Of a stretch of DNA of 64,000 bases, positions 26,428-35,051 are shown one piece after another. The first letter of the stretch is position 1. The number at the start of each line of letters is the position of its first letter. Made by a program: the position numbers and the translations under genes. Source of the stretch: Paenibacillus sp. SY21-1 (GTDB lineage Bacteria; Bacillota; Bacilli; Paenibacillales; Paenibacillaceae); NCBI RefSeq assembly GCF_005222705.1, contig NZ_STGF01000005.1:124001-188000 (forward strand). The letters run 5' to 3'. Under the pieces are notes generated by a model. It ran no database searches, had not been told where the DNA came from, and was given only the letters and a program-made list of their open reading frames with translations.

Positions 26428-26456
26428 TTGTAAAATAGGAACGTATGTTCTATAAT
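26428..26456 (+). promoter_or_regulatory. SigA promoter of the SWIM-MoxR-VWA operon
   Basis: TTGTAA (26428-26433) and a perfect TATAAT (26451-26456) are separated by exactly 17 bases. The spacer contains the LexA-type palindrome. The leader to the first start codon is about 255 bases. Confidence 0.75.
26438..26451 (+). promoter_or_regulatory. LexA (SOS) box
   Basis: GGAACGTATGTTCT contains the perfect core GAAC-N4-GTTC and agrees with the Bacillus LexA consensus CGAACRNRYGTTYG everywhere except the two outermost bases. It fills the spacer between -35 and -10, where LexA would block RNA polymerase. Confidence 0.75.
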
Positions 26457-26540
26457 GGGGGGGTAGTTATGGCTTGAACTTGTTTAAGCAGGGGCAGCTT
26501 GGGCATACTCTTCCGAAATTGGAATCGCTGATAGAGTAGA

Positions 26541-26549
26541 TGCTATAAT
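26541..26549 (+). promoter_or_regulatory. Possible second promoter (extended -10)
   Basis: TGCTATAAT is a perfect extended -10 element about 170 bases before the SWIM gene. The best -35 (TTGGAA, 26519-26524) is 19 bases away. It could give LexA-independent basal expression. The rest of the 26457-26717 leader is AT-rich with no gene I can support. Confidence 0.4.
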
Positions 26550-26717
26550 CAATAGAGTCAAAGAGTGGATAGAATGGTTATTTATATAATATAGAGCCCG
26601 GCGAAGAGGCACGGAGCTTTAGGGTTATCTGGATTAAAGCCGATGACCGACGAGGTTGCCGCCATTGACGCTTCGCCAATAATTGAGCACATGAAGCGAT
26701 AAATCAAGGAGGTTGTC

Positions 26718-28187
26718 ATGACAGCTCTTACGGAAGCTTACATCGATTCTCTTGCCCTTAATGCAAGCGCAATTAAAAACGGGAACGATTTGGTACGTAA
26801 AAACAGCTATACGAAGCTAAACATAACCGAGGATCAATCGCTGCTGTTCGGCGAATGCAAAGGGAGCGGGAAAACGCCGTACAACTGCTCTGCCGACTTC
26901 CAGAACGAAGGTCAGCCGGTATTCCGGTGCAGCTGCCCGAGCAGACAATTTCCATGCAAGCATATTCTTGGCCTGTTGTACGCTTATGCCTCCTCTAAGC
27001 CGTTCGAGACGGCCGCTTTGCCGGACGATATAGCCGAGAAGCGGGAAAAGGCGGAGAAGAGGGAGCAGAAACGCGAGGAGAAGCAAAAGGATGCAGCGGC
27101 AGGCGGCGGTAAGCCTGCGCCCGCGCGCAAGGTAAACAAGGCTGCGCTCGCCAAGAAGCTGCAAGCGCAGCTGGAGGGGACGGAGCTGGCCGAGAAGCTG
27201 ATCGGACAGCTGACAGAATCCGGGCTAGCCTCATGCGACGCGCGCGTGCTTCGCGAATTCGAAGACCAGGCGAAGCAGCTCGGCAATTATTATATAACCG
27301 GGATTCAAAGCGCTGTAAGGGGGCTGCTGCAGACGCTGAAGGAAGCAGCTAAATCCTCGGAGAAGACGAATGCCCGCGAAGGGTATTATTCGGAAGCTAT
27401 AGAGAGGCTGTCCGCACTACATATTTTGTTAAAGCGTGCCAGGGCTTACGTGCAAGGACAGCTGGAATCCAAGGAGCAGCAGCCTGTGCCATCCGCCTTG
27501 GATGAGCAAATCGGTCACGCCTGGCAGCTGGCGGAGCTGCGCGAGCTTGGAGGGGCGGAGCCGGAGGCGGAATTGCTGCAGCTTGCCTTCCGTTCGTACG
27601 CGGATGATGCGCGAGGCGAATATGTGGACGAAGGGTACTGGCTTCCGCTCGGCGGTACGGAGCTGGTTGCGACGCGCAGCTACCGCCCTTTCCGGGCCGC
27701 CAAGCATATGAAGGAGGAAGATAGCTGCTTTATGGTCGTGCAAACGGCGGAGCTGTTCAAGTATCCGGGCGATTGGACGCCTCGGGTCAGATGGGAAGAG
27801 ATGACGATGCGGGAGCCTGCGAGCGCGGATTATGCTGTTGTGTCCGCTCAAGCGGAGCGTTCTGTTCCGACTGCAATCAAAAAGGTCAAGAACGAATTGA
27901 AAAATCCGCTTGGCATACAAAGACCGGTTGCGCTGCTCCATGCGGCAGCCATCGGCTTAACGGAGCAAGGCTATGCGCTGGAGGACGGGCAAGGCAATCG
28001 GCTTCAGCTGGCCGATCTGACGGAAATCGGGCAAAGCACGCTTGATTTGCTGCCCTATTTGCGGGAAGATCAGCTTCGCGACACAGCGGTTCTCGTCATG
28101 TTCGAGGATCGGCTGGATGATGGCAGGCTCGTTGCACAGCCTTTGTCGCTATGCAACGGCAAAGAGCTGATCAGGCTACTCTACTAA
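26718..28187 (+). CDS. SWIM zinc-finger protein
   Basis: This 489-residue protein opens the five-gene operon. Its N-terminal domain carries a SWIM zinc finger, Cys71-x-Cys73-x6-Cys80-x-His82 in the sequence CSCPSRQFPCKHIL. The SWIM fold is known to bind DNA or proteins. Residues 105-150 are a highly charged, coiled-coil-like Lys/Glu/Ala stretch. The C-terminal half is mostly helical with no motif I recognise. AAGGAGG lies eight bases before the ATG. SWIM proteins next to MoxR ATPase and VWA genes are a recurring arrangement in actinobacteria and firmicutes, as I recall. The function is unknown; recruiting a target such as nucleic acid to the ATPase is a guess. Confidence 0.85.
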   Translation: MTALTEAYIDSLALNASAIKNGNDLVRKNSYTKLNITEDQSLLFGECKGSGKTPYNCSADFQNEGQPVFRCSCPSRQFPCKHILGLLYAYASSKPFETAALPDDIAEKREKAEKREQKREEKQKDAAAGGGKPAPARKVNKAALAKKLQAQLEGTELAEKLIGQLTESGLASCDARVLREFEDQAKQLGNYYITGIQSAVRGLLQTLKEAAKSSEKTNAREGYYSEAIERLSALHILLKRARAYVQGQLESKEQQPVPSALDEQIGHAWQLAELRELGGAEPEAELLQLAFRSYADDARGEYVDEGYWLPLGGTELVATRSYRPFRAAKHMKEEDSCFMVVQTAELFKYPGDWTPRVRWEEMTMREPASADYAVVSAQAERSVPTAIKKVKNELKNPLGIQRPVALLHAAAIGLTEQGYALEDGQGNRLQLADLTEIGQSTLDLLPYLREDQLRDTAVLVMFEDRLDDGRLVAQPLSLCNGKELIRLLY

Positions 28188-28205
28188 CAGGCAAAGGAGA
28201 TAAAT

Positions 28206-29972
28206 ATGAGTATTCCAATGTTGCGAGAGCTTCATCAAGATGTCCGCCGACTCGTCATCGCCGGGTCGGCGCTTGCCGCTGCTGATACGAGATTGCTCAA
28301 AGCCCTGCCCGGACTGCGACGCTTAGGCGAGTCTGCGCCCGTGTTCAAACGTGTGGCGGATGAAGTGGAAGCGGCAGCCGCCGCCCCGGCCGAGGACTCG
28401 GCCGCCAGACTGCTGGAGCTTTCTTCTCTGCTGCTTGCCATTCTTCATACACAAGGAAGCAGCGATGCGCCGGGCGAGCTTCGTTCCATCGGCTTGCCGC
28501 TGGATGCCGTCAAACCATCCGGCGGGCCTATCTCCTATCGCAGGCTGCATCCGGTGATTGAGGCGCTGACAAGTCGCGGCTCCGGCAGGCTGGAAGTGAT
28601 TAGGCAAGGCTTTGAAGAAGGCATGTTTGCGGATTTTCGCACGTTCGTACCGGCTGTGGAGGCTTTGGGCGACGTTTATTCAGAAATCGCCGATTTTGCG
28701 GCAGAAACGATTATCCCGGCGATCGGCGATCCAGCCTTGCCGATTCTTCGCAATCGTTACTCGGTCTCTGGCGGAAGCGCCGATGCCAAGCGGCTTATGT
28801 GCATATGCAAGCTTTCCGGCGATAAGGATGAGGTAATCGGGCTAATCGCGAAGGCGATTGAAAGCGGAACGGCTCCGGTTAAGCTGAGCGCAATCGCTCA
28901 GGCAGCCGGATTAACGGAATTTGAGGCAACCCTGCTTGGCTTGGCGGGTGAACGCAAGTCTGATGTTCGGGAGGCGGCTCTTCTCGCCCTGTCCGCGTTC
29001 GACTCAGACGCGGCCGCCAATCGAATCGTGGAGGCGCTTCTTGGCGAAGACGCGCATATTGCGATTATTCCCGCCCAGCGCTGCCGGCACGCGGGATTGA
29101 TCGATGAGCTGCTTTTGGCAGGCAAAGAGACAAGCTCCGCCATAGCAAGCGGCGATAAAGAACCGCGAACGTACGGCAAGCTTATGGCGATTGTGGAGGC
29201 GCTCCGGGCAAGGATCGCCCTTCCTGAGGTCGTTGAGTTCTATAAAGGACTGTTGCTAGAGCCGCACTACAAGCCCAAAGGCTACAAATACATGCTTGAA
29301 ATGATAGGCGAGGCGTTTAGGGGGTCGCAAAATCGAGAGCTGCTGCTGTTTTTGCATGAGCTCCGCGACACGAAGGAGGTCACGTTTGGTTATTCGTTCG
29401 AATCGGCGCTTATCTGTCTGCCCCCGGAAGAGGTTTACGATCGATATGAAATCTATTTAAGCGATAAAAAAAATACGCGGGGCAAGCTGCTAATCGGCAC
29501 GCTCAGCCGTTATGGTCCGGACCCCTTGGCAGGCTGGAGAAGGGGAACCGAAGTTTCTGTTCGGGCATGGGATGTGCGGTGGGCGCAGCGTCTGGCCGCA
29601 GCCGGCGAGCTCGAGCTTGCCTGCCGTTTCGCGAATGAGCCGAGCGATGCCATGGCTGCGTTTCTTCTGGAGCAGTATAAGGACAAACCGCATTTGCTGG
29701 AAAGCCGGACGCTTTACATTATCGATGCTTTAAAAAGACTGGGGCATCAGGGCTGGGACGAGCTGCTTCTAAGCGCGCTGGAGCAGTCTTCCTCCAGAGC
29801 CTACTATATTGCAGTTGACGTCCAGGGACTGATTAGAGAGCTGCCTGCTGCCAGCGTGCCGAGACTGCGCGCTTGGGGACAAACGTTTAAGAGCGTGGCG
29901 ACGCGCCAGCAGCTTGAGGAGCTTATTTACGATTTGGAGAATCAATCAGATGCAAAGAGAAGGGAAGCGTAA
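28206..29972 (+). CDS. HEAT-like helical-repeat protein, possibly DUF5691
   Basis: This 588-residue soluble protein is built of repeated helical pairs. Segments such as SDVREAALLALSAFDSDAAANRIVEALLG (core VREAALLALSAF at about residue 260) look like HEAT repeats. No catalytic motif is visible. From memory it corresponds to the family named DUF5691 in similar operons, but I cannot verify this. It lies 18 bases after the SWIM gene and two bases before the MoxR gene, so it is surely co-translated with them. A scaffold or adaptor role between the SWIM protein and the MoxR ATPase is plausible on fold and position alone. Confidence 0.75.
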   Translation: MSIPMLRELHQDVRRLVIAGSALAAADTRLLKALPGLRRLGESAPVFKRVADEVEAAAAAPAEDSAARLLELSSLLLAILHTQGSSDAPGELRSIGLPLDAVKPSGGPISYRRLHPVIEALTSRGSGRLEVIRQGFEEGMFADFRTFVPAVEALGDVYSEIADFAAETIIPAIGDPALPILRNRYSVSGGSADAKRLMCICKLSGDKDEVIGLIAKAIESGTAPVKLSAIAQAAGLTEFEATLLGLAGERKSDVREAALLALSAFDSDAAANRIVEALLGEDAHIAIIPAQRCRHAGLIDELLLAGKETSSAIASGDKEPRTYGKLMAIVEALRARIALPEVVEFYKGLLLEPHYKPKGYKYMLEMIGEAFRGSQNRELLLFLHELRDTKEVTFGYSFESALICLPPEEVYDRYEIYLSDKKNTRGKLLIGTLSRYGPDPLAGWRRGTEVSVRAWDVRWAQRLAAAGELELACRFANEPSDAMAAFLLEQYKDKPHLLESRTLYIIDALKRLGHQGWDELLLSALEQSSSRAYYIAVDVQGLIRELPAASVPRLRAWGQTFKSVATRQQLEELIYDLENQSDAKRREA

Positions 29973-29974
29973 CG

Positions 29975-31066
29975 ATGATGGACAAGCAGAAGATGCTTAG
30001 ACAGCCGGCCGAGCTGTTGTACGCTCATGAACTGGCAGCGCTTAAAGCCAATGATCAAGGGGAAAAGCCGCATGGATGGCAGCTGTCGCCTCGTTCCGTG
30101 CTGACTTTTATCGTCGGAGGAAGAGCAGGGGATACTCCGATTACACCAAAATATATAGGTAACAACCGTCTAGTGGAAATTGCGATTGCCACGCTTTTAA
30201 CAGACCGGGCCTTGCTGCTGGTCGGCGAGCCCGGAACTGCCAAGTCCTGGTTGTCGGAAAATTTGACGGCTGCCATTCATGGCGATTCTTCAAAGGTTAT
30301 TCAAGGAACCGCAGGCACGAGCGAGGAACAGGTTCGCTATTCATGGAATTACGCGATGCTGCTTGCCAACGGCCCCAGTGAGGAAGCGCTCGTCAGAAGC
30401 CCGATTTATCGGGCTATGGAGCAAGGGGGGATTGCCCGTTTTGAGGAAATTTCCCGATGCGCCTCCGAGGTGCAGGATGCGCTCATTTCCATTTTGTCCG
30501 AAAAAACGATTTCCGTGCCCGAGCTGGGACAAGATGTGCCCGCAGCGCGCGGCTTTTCCGTTATCGCAACGGCCAACACGCGCGACCGGGGCGTAAACGA
30601 CATGTCGTCGGCTTTGAAGCGCCGCTTCAACATCATCGTGCTGCCGGCGCCATCGGATTTGGATACGGAGGTGGCGATCGTTCGCAAGCGGGTCGGCGAA
30701 ATCGCCGCCAATTATCAGCTTGGCGAGGCGTTGCCGGAAGACGACGCAGTTCGGAAGGTGGTTACAATATTCCGCGAGCTGCGTGCGGGAAAAACGCTTG
30801 ACGGCAAGGAGAAGCTTAAGCAGCCGAGCGGCGCCATTTCAACTGCGGAGGCGATTTCGCTTCTAGTCGGCTCCATGGCGCTCGCATCCAGCTTCGGGTC
30901 CGGACAGGTGGAGGAGGCGGATTTGGCCGCCGGCCTGCTCGGCGCAGTCGTAAAGGATGACAGCAAAGACGATGTGGTCTGGCTGGAGTATTTGGAGAAC
31001 GTGATGAAGAAGCGTGGAGCGGAGTGGCGGGGCTTATACGAGGCGTGCCGCGGGTTAACGCAATGA
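29975..31066 (+). CDS. MoxR-type AAA+ ATPase
   Basis: This 363-residue AAA+ ATPase is of the MoxR class, which commonly works with a VWA-domain partner to remodel or activate target proteins. Walker A is GEPGTAKS (84-91). The Walker B position reads GIARFEEISR, so Glu157-Glu158 replaces the common Asp-Glu. Sensor 1 is VIATANTRDRGVN and the arginine-finger region is SALKRRFNIIVLP. A C-terminal lid domain follows. The start is one of two adjacent ATGs at 29975/29978, after AGAAGGGAAG. It overlaps the next gene by four bases (ATGA). The family call is strong; the Walker B variant may slow ATP hydrolysis, though Glu-Glu occurs in some MoxR proteins. Confidence 0.9.
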   Translation: MMDKQKMLRQPAELLYAHELAALKANDQGEKPHGWQLSPRSVLTFIVGGRAGDTPITPKYIGNNRLVEIAIATLLTDRALLLVGEPGTAKSWLSENLTAAIHGDSSKVIQGTAGTSEEQVRYSWNYAMLLANGPSEEALVRSPIYRAMEQGGIARFEEISRCASEVQDALISILSEKTISVPELGQDVPAARGFSVIATANTRDRGVNDMSSALKRRFNIIVLPAPSDLDTEVAIVRKRVGEIAANYQLGEALPEDDAVRKVVTIFRELRAGKTLDGKEKLKQPSGAISTAEAISLLVGSMALASSFGSGQVEEADLAAGLLGAVVKDDSKDDVVWLEYLENVMKKRGAEWRGLYEACRGLTQ

Positions 31067-33477
31067 CTGCGGCTGCCGGCTTCATCAAGACTGCAGCGAG
31101 CCAGTCGAAGGCGTCTTCCCTAAACGTAGGGGAGGCATCCGCTTTGGAGGAGGAAACAAGCCTGTCCGCTCGCGGCGGGAACGGCGTCCATCTGTTTGGA
31201 ATCCGGCATTTGTCGCCGGCGGGAGCTGTCCATCTGCGCGCTTTTCTGGACCGGATCAAGCCGACCCTGATTCTGGTAGAAGGTCCTTCAGACGCAAGCT
31301 CCCTCATCGGTCAATTGACGCTCAAGGGCGTCAAGCCGCCTGTTGCGATATTGGCCTATACGGATAGCCTGCCTGTTCGCACCGTGCTGTTTCCGCTAGC
31401 CGAGTATTCGCCGGAGTACCAAGCCTTCGTCTGGGCCGCGGAGCACAGCGCGGAAGCGAGGTTTATCGATTTGCCCTCCGGGGTCGCTGTCAGTCTGCAT
31501 TCGGCAAGGCAAGAGGAGCGGGAGCGCATCGGCGAGCAATTGCGGAATCACTACCGGACGGTCAATGACGGCTATGAGCGCATCGCGGAGCTTGCCGGAG
31601 AGCCTGACTATGAGACCTATTGGGAACGAAGCTTCGAGCATACCTCCGATGGAGAAGCCTATCGCCAATCGCTGCATGAGCTGTCAGCACAAATGCGCGA
31701 GCTGACGGAATGGAATGAACGGGAGCAGCTGCCGCTTGAGGCAGCAGGCAATGCGATCAGAGAGGCTTATATGCTGAGCCGAATTCACGCAGCGATAGCC
31801 GAAGGTCATGCGCCAGAGCAAATTGTGGTTGTTACGGGAGCCTATCATGTGTCCGCCCTTCAAAGCGGGGTAAAGGGAATGACAGAGCAGGAAGCCAAGC
31901 AGCTGCCCAGCCGAACGACCAAGCTGACGCTGATGCCCTATTCCTATTATCGCTTGTCCTCCCGATCCGGCTATGGGGCAGGCAATGCGGCGCCTTATTA
32001 CTTCGAGCAGGCTTGGCAATGCATGGCGGCAGGCGACAAGGAGAAGCTGTCTTCCCTCTATTTGTCCAGCGTGAGCAGGCATATGCGGCAAGACGGCCAA
32101 TACCGGTCGACTGCCTCTGTCATAGAGGCAGTCCGCCTTGCCGAAGCGCTTGCTGCTATGCATGGGGGCAGCGCCCCATCGTTAAAGGATTTGCACGATG
32201 CTGCGGTTGCATGTCTTGGCAACGGAGAGTTGTCTGTCGTGGCTGAAGCGATTGCAAGAGCCGATGTCGGCACGGCGATCGGTTCACTGCCTGAGGGAGT
32301 CAGCCAGACTCCGCTCCAAGACGATTTGAGCCGCCAGCTGAAGCAGCTGAAGCTGGCCAAATACAAATCCGGCACGGCTCAGGAGCTCGCACTCGATCTG
32401 CGCGAGAATAGACGCGTGAAGTCGGAAGAAGCGGCATTTATCGATTTGCGGCGTTCATTTTTTCTCCATCGTTTGCAGTGGCTGGGCATCAGTTTTGCCC
32501 GCAGGCTGGCTGTGCGCCAGGAGGGGGCGACGTGGGCGGAGCAATGGACGCTGCGCTGGACGCCCGAGGCGGAGATTGAAACTGTTGAATCCACCCTCAA
32601 AGGGGAAACGATTGAACTGGCTGCCGCTTTTTTAATTCGGGAGCGTCTGGAGCAGAGCGTTACGATTTCGGAGGCCGCAGCGCTCGTGCGTACAGCTTGG
32701 GAATGCGGAATGCCGGCGTCGCTGGAGGATGCAAGAAGCATCCTTCAGCAGCTCGCTGCCGATGCCGGAGATCTGTCGCAGCTAGCCGCTACGCTGCGCG
32801 AGCTTTCGATGCTGATCCAGTTTGGCGATGTGCGCAAAATCGATACGGGCGTGCTTGTGCCGCTGCTGCAGCAGCTTTTTCTAAGGAGCACCCTGCTGCT
32901 GGTTGATGCCGCGGCTTGCTCGGATGAAGCGGCAACGGGTCTGGCCGCAGCCGTCATTGATCTGCATGCGGTGGCCAGGCAGCATGATGAGCAGCTCGAC
33001 GATGAGCGCTGGGTGCGCGAGCTGGAGCAGCTTGCGTACCGGGATGATCGCAACGCCAAGCTGTCTGGTCTAGCCTTCGCCCTGCTGCTTGAGCGCAATC
33101 TGATTGAAAGCGGCGAGTTGTCCCGCGAGGTGTCGCGTCGACTGTCGCCGGGAATTCCCGCCGACATCGGAGCAGGATGGTTCGAGGGCATGTCGCTTCG
33201 CAACCGTTACGTGCTGTTGTCGCGCAAGCAGCTGTGGGAGCAGCTTGACGCTTATATCCACTCTTTGGATGACGAGCAGTTTATTCGGGCATTGGTATTT
33301 TTGCGGAGAGCATTCGGCACATTCGAGGCGCGGGAGAAGAATATGATTGCCGAGCTGCTGGGCGATGTTTGGGGGCTTGATGCGCTTGAAACAGGCGATG
33401 CGCTGCAGCAGCCGCTCAGCGAGTCGGAGCAGGAACAAATCGACGAGCTCAACGAGTTCGATTTTGGAGACTTCTAA
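31063..33477 (+). CDS. Large EreA/TraB-motif protein, probably DUF5682
   Basis: This 804-residue protein has an N-terminal domain with motifs like those of the EreA/TraB/ChaN-like fold: GIRHLSPAG with His49, LILVEGPSD with Glu73, and VVVTGAYHVSAL with His262. In that superfamily, paired His and Glu residues form a hydrolytic centre. The remainder (about 350-800) is a long helical region with no motif I recognise, ending very acidic (NEFDFGDF). From memory this matches the DUF5682 family found beside MoxR and VWA genes. I place the start at 31063, where the ATG overlaps the MoxR stop; an in-frame ATG at 31024 would overlap the MoxR gene much more. Enzymatic activity is an inference from three motifs. 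Confidence 0.8.
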   Translation: MTAAAGFIKTAASQSKASSLNVGEASALEEETSLSARGGNGVHLFGIRHLSPAGAVHLRAFLDRIKPTLILVEGPSDASSLIGQLTLKGVKPPVAILAYTDSLPVRTVLFPLAEYSPEYQAFVWAAEHSAEARFIDLPSGVAVSLHSARQEERERIGEQLRNHYRTVNDGYERIAELAGEPDYETYWERSFEHTSDGEAYRQSLHELSAQMRELTEWNEREQLPLEAAGNAIREAYMLSRIHAAIAEGHAPEQIVVVTGAYHVSALQSGVKGMTEQEAKQLPSRTTKLTLMPYSYYRLSSRSGYGAGNAAPYYFEQAWQCMAAGDKEKLSSLYLSSVSRHMRQDGQYRSTASVIEAVRLAEALAAMHGGSAPSLKDLHDAAVACLGNGELSVVAEAIARADVGTAIGSLPEGVSQTPLQDDLSRQLKQLKLAKYKSGTAQELALDLRENRRVKSEEAAFIDLRRSFFLHRLQWLGISFARRLAVRQEGATWAEQWTLRWTPEAEIETVESTLKGETIELAAAFLIRERLEQSVTISEAAALVRTAWECGMPASLEDARSILQQLAADAGDLSQLAATLRELSMLIQFGDVRKIDTGVLVPLLQQLFLRSTLLLVDAAACSDEAATGLAAAVIDLHAVARQHDEQLDDERWVRELEQLAYRDDRNAKLSGLAFALLLERNLIESGELSREVSRRLSPGIPADIGAGWFEGMSLRNRYVLLSRKQLWEQLDAYIHSLDDEQFIRALVFLRRAFGTFEAREKNMIAELLGDVWGLDALETGDALQQPLSESEQEQIDELNEFDFGDF

Positions 33478-34737
33478 ATGATGAATGAAAAAGAAGCTGC
33501 CCAAGAGCAGACGAACCAAGCAGACGCACAGACGTACGGAGAAGCAGGCGAGAAGGGGCAGAGGCTGCGCCGATGGCGATTAATACTCGGGCAAGCGGCG
33601 GAGGAGCGTCTCGCGGATATGAGCGAAGGCGGACATTTGCTGGATCAGGAGCATGATTTGATGGACCAGGCGTTAGCTGCTATCTACGATGAGCCTTCGG
33701 AGGATGAGGCAAGCGCAAGCGGCAATCGCCGCTCTGCGGGTCTTGGGTCTTCCTCTCCTCGACTTGCGAAGTGGCTTGGCGATGTAAGGCACTTTTTTCC
33801 TGCGGATATCGTTTCGGTGATTCAACAGGATGCCATTGAGCGAAAAGGACTGACGCAGCTGCTATTCGAGCCGGAAACTTTGCGCCAGATCAAGCCGGAT
33901 ATTCGAATGGTCGCAACGCTGATGTCGTTAAAGGGACGGATACCGGAGCACACAAAGGAGACGGCTCGACTGCTTGTGCAAGAGGTCGTCGAACAGATTA
34001 TGAGAAGACTTGAGCAGAACATCAAGCGCGCTGTTACCGGAGCGTTAAACCGACGCAGACATTCTCCGCTGCCCTCCGCCTCCGGCCTGGACTGGAAAAC
34101 GACGATCCGCCGCAACTTGAAGCATTATGATCAAGAATCGGGCAAGTTAATTCCGGAGAAGTTTTATTTCTTTGAGCGGGCGCGCCGGAGCAAGGAGTGG
34201 ACGATCATTCTGGATATCGACCAGAGCGGGTCCATGGCGGATTCCGTCATCTATGCATCGGTGATCGGTTCCATTTTTGCCAGTATGCCGGCGCTTGAAA
34301 CCCGAGTTGTCGCATTTGATACCGAAGTTGTTGATTTAACCGAGCAGTGCGCAAATGATCCTGTCGATATGCTGTTCGGCATACAACTAGGGGGAGGCAC
34401 CGATATTAATAAATCGGTCGCTTATTGCGAGCAATTCGTTCAAGATCCGAAAAAAACGCTATTCATCATGATTACCGATTTATACGAAGGCGGGAATCAG
34501 TCCGCACTGGTACGCAGGCTGGAGGGGCTCAAACAAGCGGGAGTCAGCGTCCTTTGTCTGCTTGCGCTTTCCGATGGAGGCAAACCGTTCTACGATGAAC
34601 GGCTTGCCCAGAAGCTTGCAAGGCTGGGCATCCCCTGCTTCGGCTGCTCGCCGGACCGGCTGCCGGAGCTTGTAGAAGGCGCATTGAAGGGGAAGGATTT
34701 GCAGGAATTAGCGAAAACGATAGAAGGCGCCAAATGA
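33478..34737 (+). CDS. VWA-domain (MIDAS) partner of the MoxR ATPase
   Basis: This 419-residue protein ends in a von Willebrand factor A domain with a complete metal-ion-dependent adhesion site: DQSGS (Asp248, Ser250, Ser252), GGGTD (Thr308), and ITDLYEG (Asp334). The N-terminal 230 residues are helical and charged, with RRLEQNIKRAVTGALNRRR. MoxR-VWA pairs such as RavA-ViaA and NorQ-NorD use the MIDAS to bind the substrate or the ATPase. It starts immediately after the stop of the preceding gene and is the last gene of the five-gene operon. No clear terminator follows; a GTCCTGTG/CACAGGAC hairpin at 34975-35004 lacks a T-run. Domain identification is firm. Confidence 0.88.
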   Translation: MMNEKEAAQEQTNQADAQTYGEAGEKGQRLRRWRLILGQAAEERLADMSEGGHLLDQEHDLMDQALAAIYDEPSEDEASASGNRRSAGLGSSSPRLAKWLGDVRHFFPADIVSVIQQDAIERKGLTQLLFEPETLRQIKPDIRMVATLMSLKGRIPEHTKETARLLVQEVVEQIMRRLEQNIKRAVTGALNRRRHSPLPSASGLDWKTTIRRNLKHYDQESGKLIPEKFYFFERARRSKEWTIILDIDQSGSMADSVIYASVIGSIFASMPALETRVVAFDTEVVDLTEQCANDPVDMLFGIQLGGGTDINKSVAYCEQFVQDPKKTLFIMITDLYEGGNQSALVRRLEGLKQAGVSVLCLLALSDGGKPFYDERLAQKLARLGIPCFGCSPDRLPELVEGALKGKDLQELAKTIEGAK

Positions 34738-34786
34738 TGGAAGGTTTCCTCCGTCATGCTGCCTATTTAAGGGGCGAATAAACTTC

Positions 34787-34970
34787 CCTAAGCAACTACG
34801 ATTCGAATAAAATAGCCCAAGCAGCTGTGATGGAAAAAATTGTCCAAGCAGCTGCGATGGGAATAGAGCTGCCTAAGCAGCTGTCGATGCGGATTTAAAT
34901 TCCCTAAGCATCTGCCGATGAGGATTAAAATTCCCTAAGCATCTACGATGCCAATTAACGTTTCTAAACG
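34787..34970. repeat. Degenerate tandem repeat, ~6.5 copies of 27-31 bp
   Basis: Units begin at 34787, 34816, 34843, 34872, 34903, 34934 and a partial one at 34963. The conserved core is CCTAAGCA(G/T)CT followed by a GATG, then an AT-rich tail. Unit length drifts between 27 and 31 bases. There is no open frame with a ribosome binding site across it. It occupies the noncoding gap (34738-35051) between the convergent VWA and yesN-type genes, followed by a GTCCTGTG/CACAGGAC hairpin (34975-35004). Confidence 0.8.
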
Positions 34971-35051
34971 GCATGTCCTGTGGCCTTTATGCGGGTCACA
35001 GGACCAGAGGCCGCTATAGCAGCGGATAGGAATTTTTGTGCTGCCCATCAG

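Noticed and set aside
34787..34970. CRISPR array
   Set aside because: The units are imperfect along their whole length and lack constant repeats with unrelated spacers of fixed size; no cas genes are nearby.
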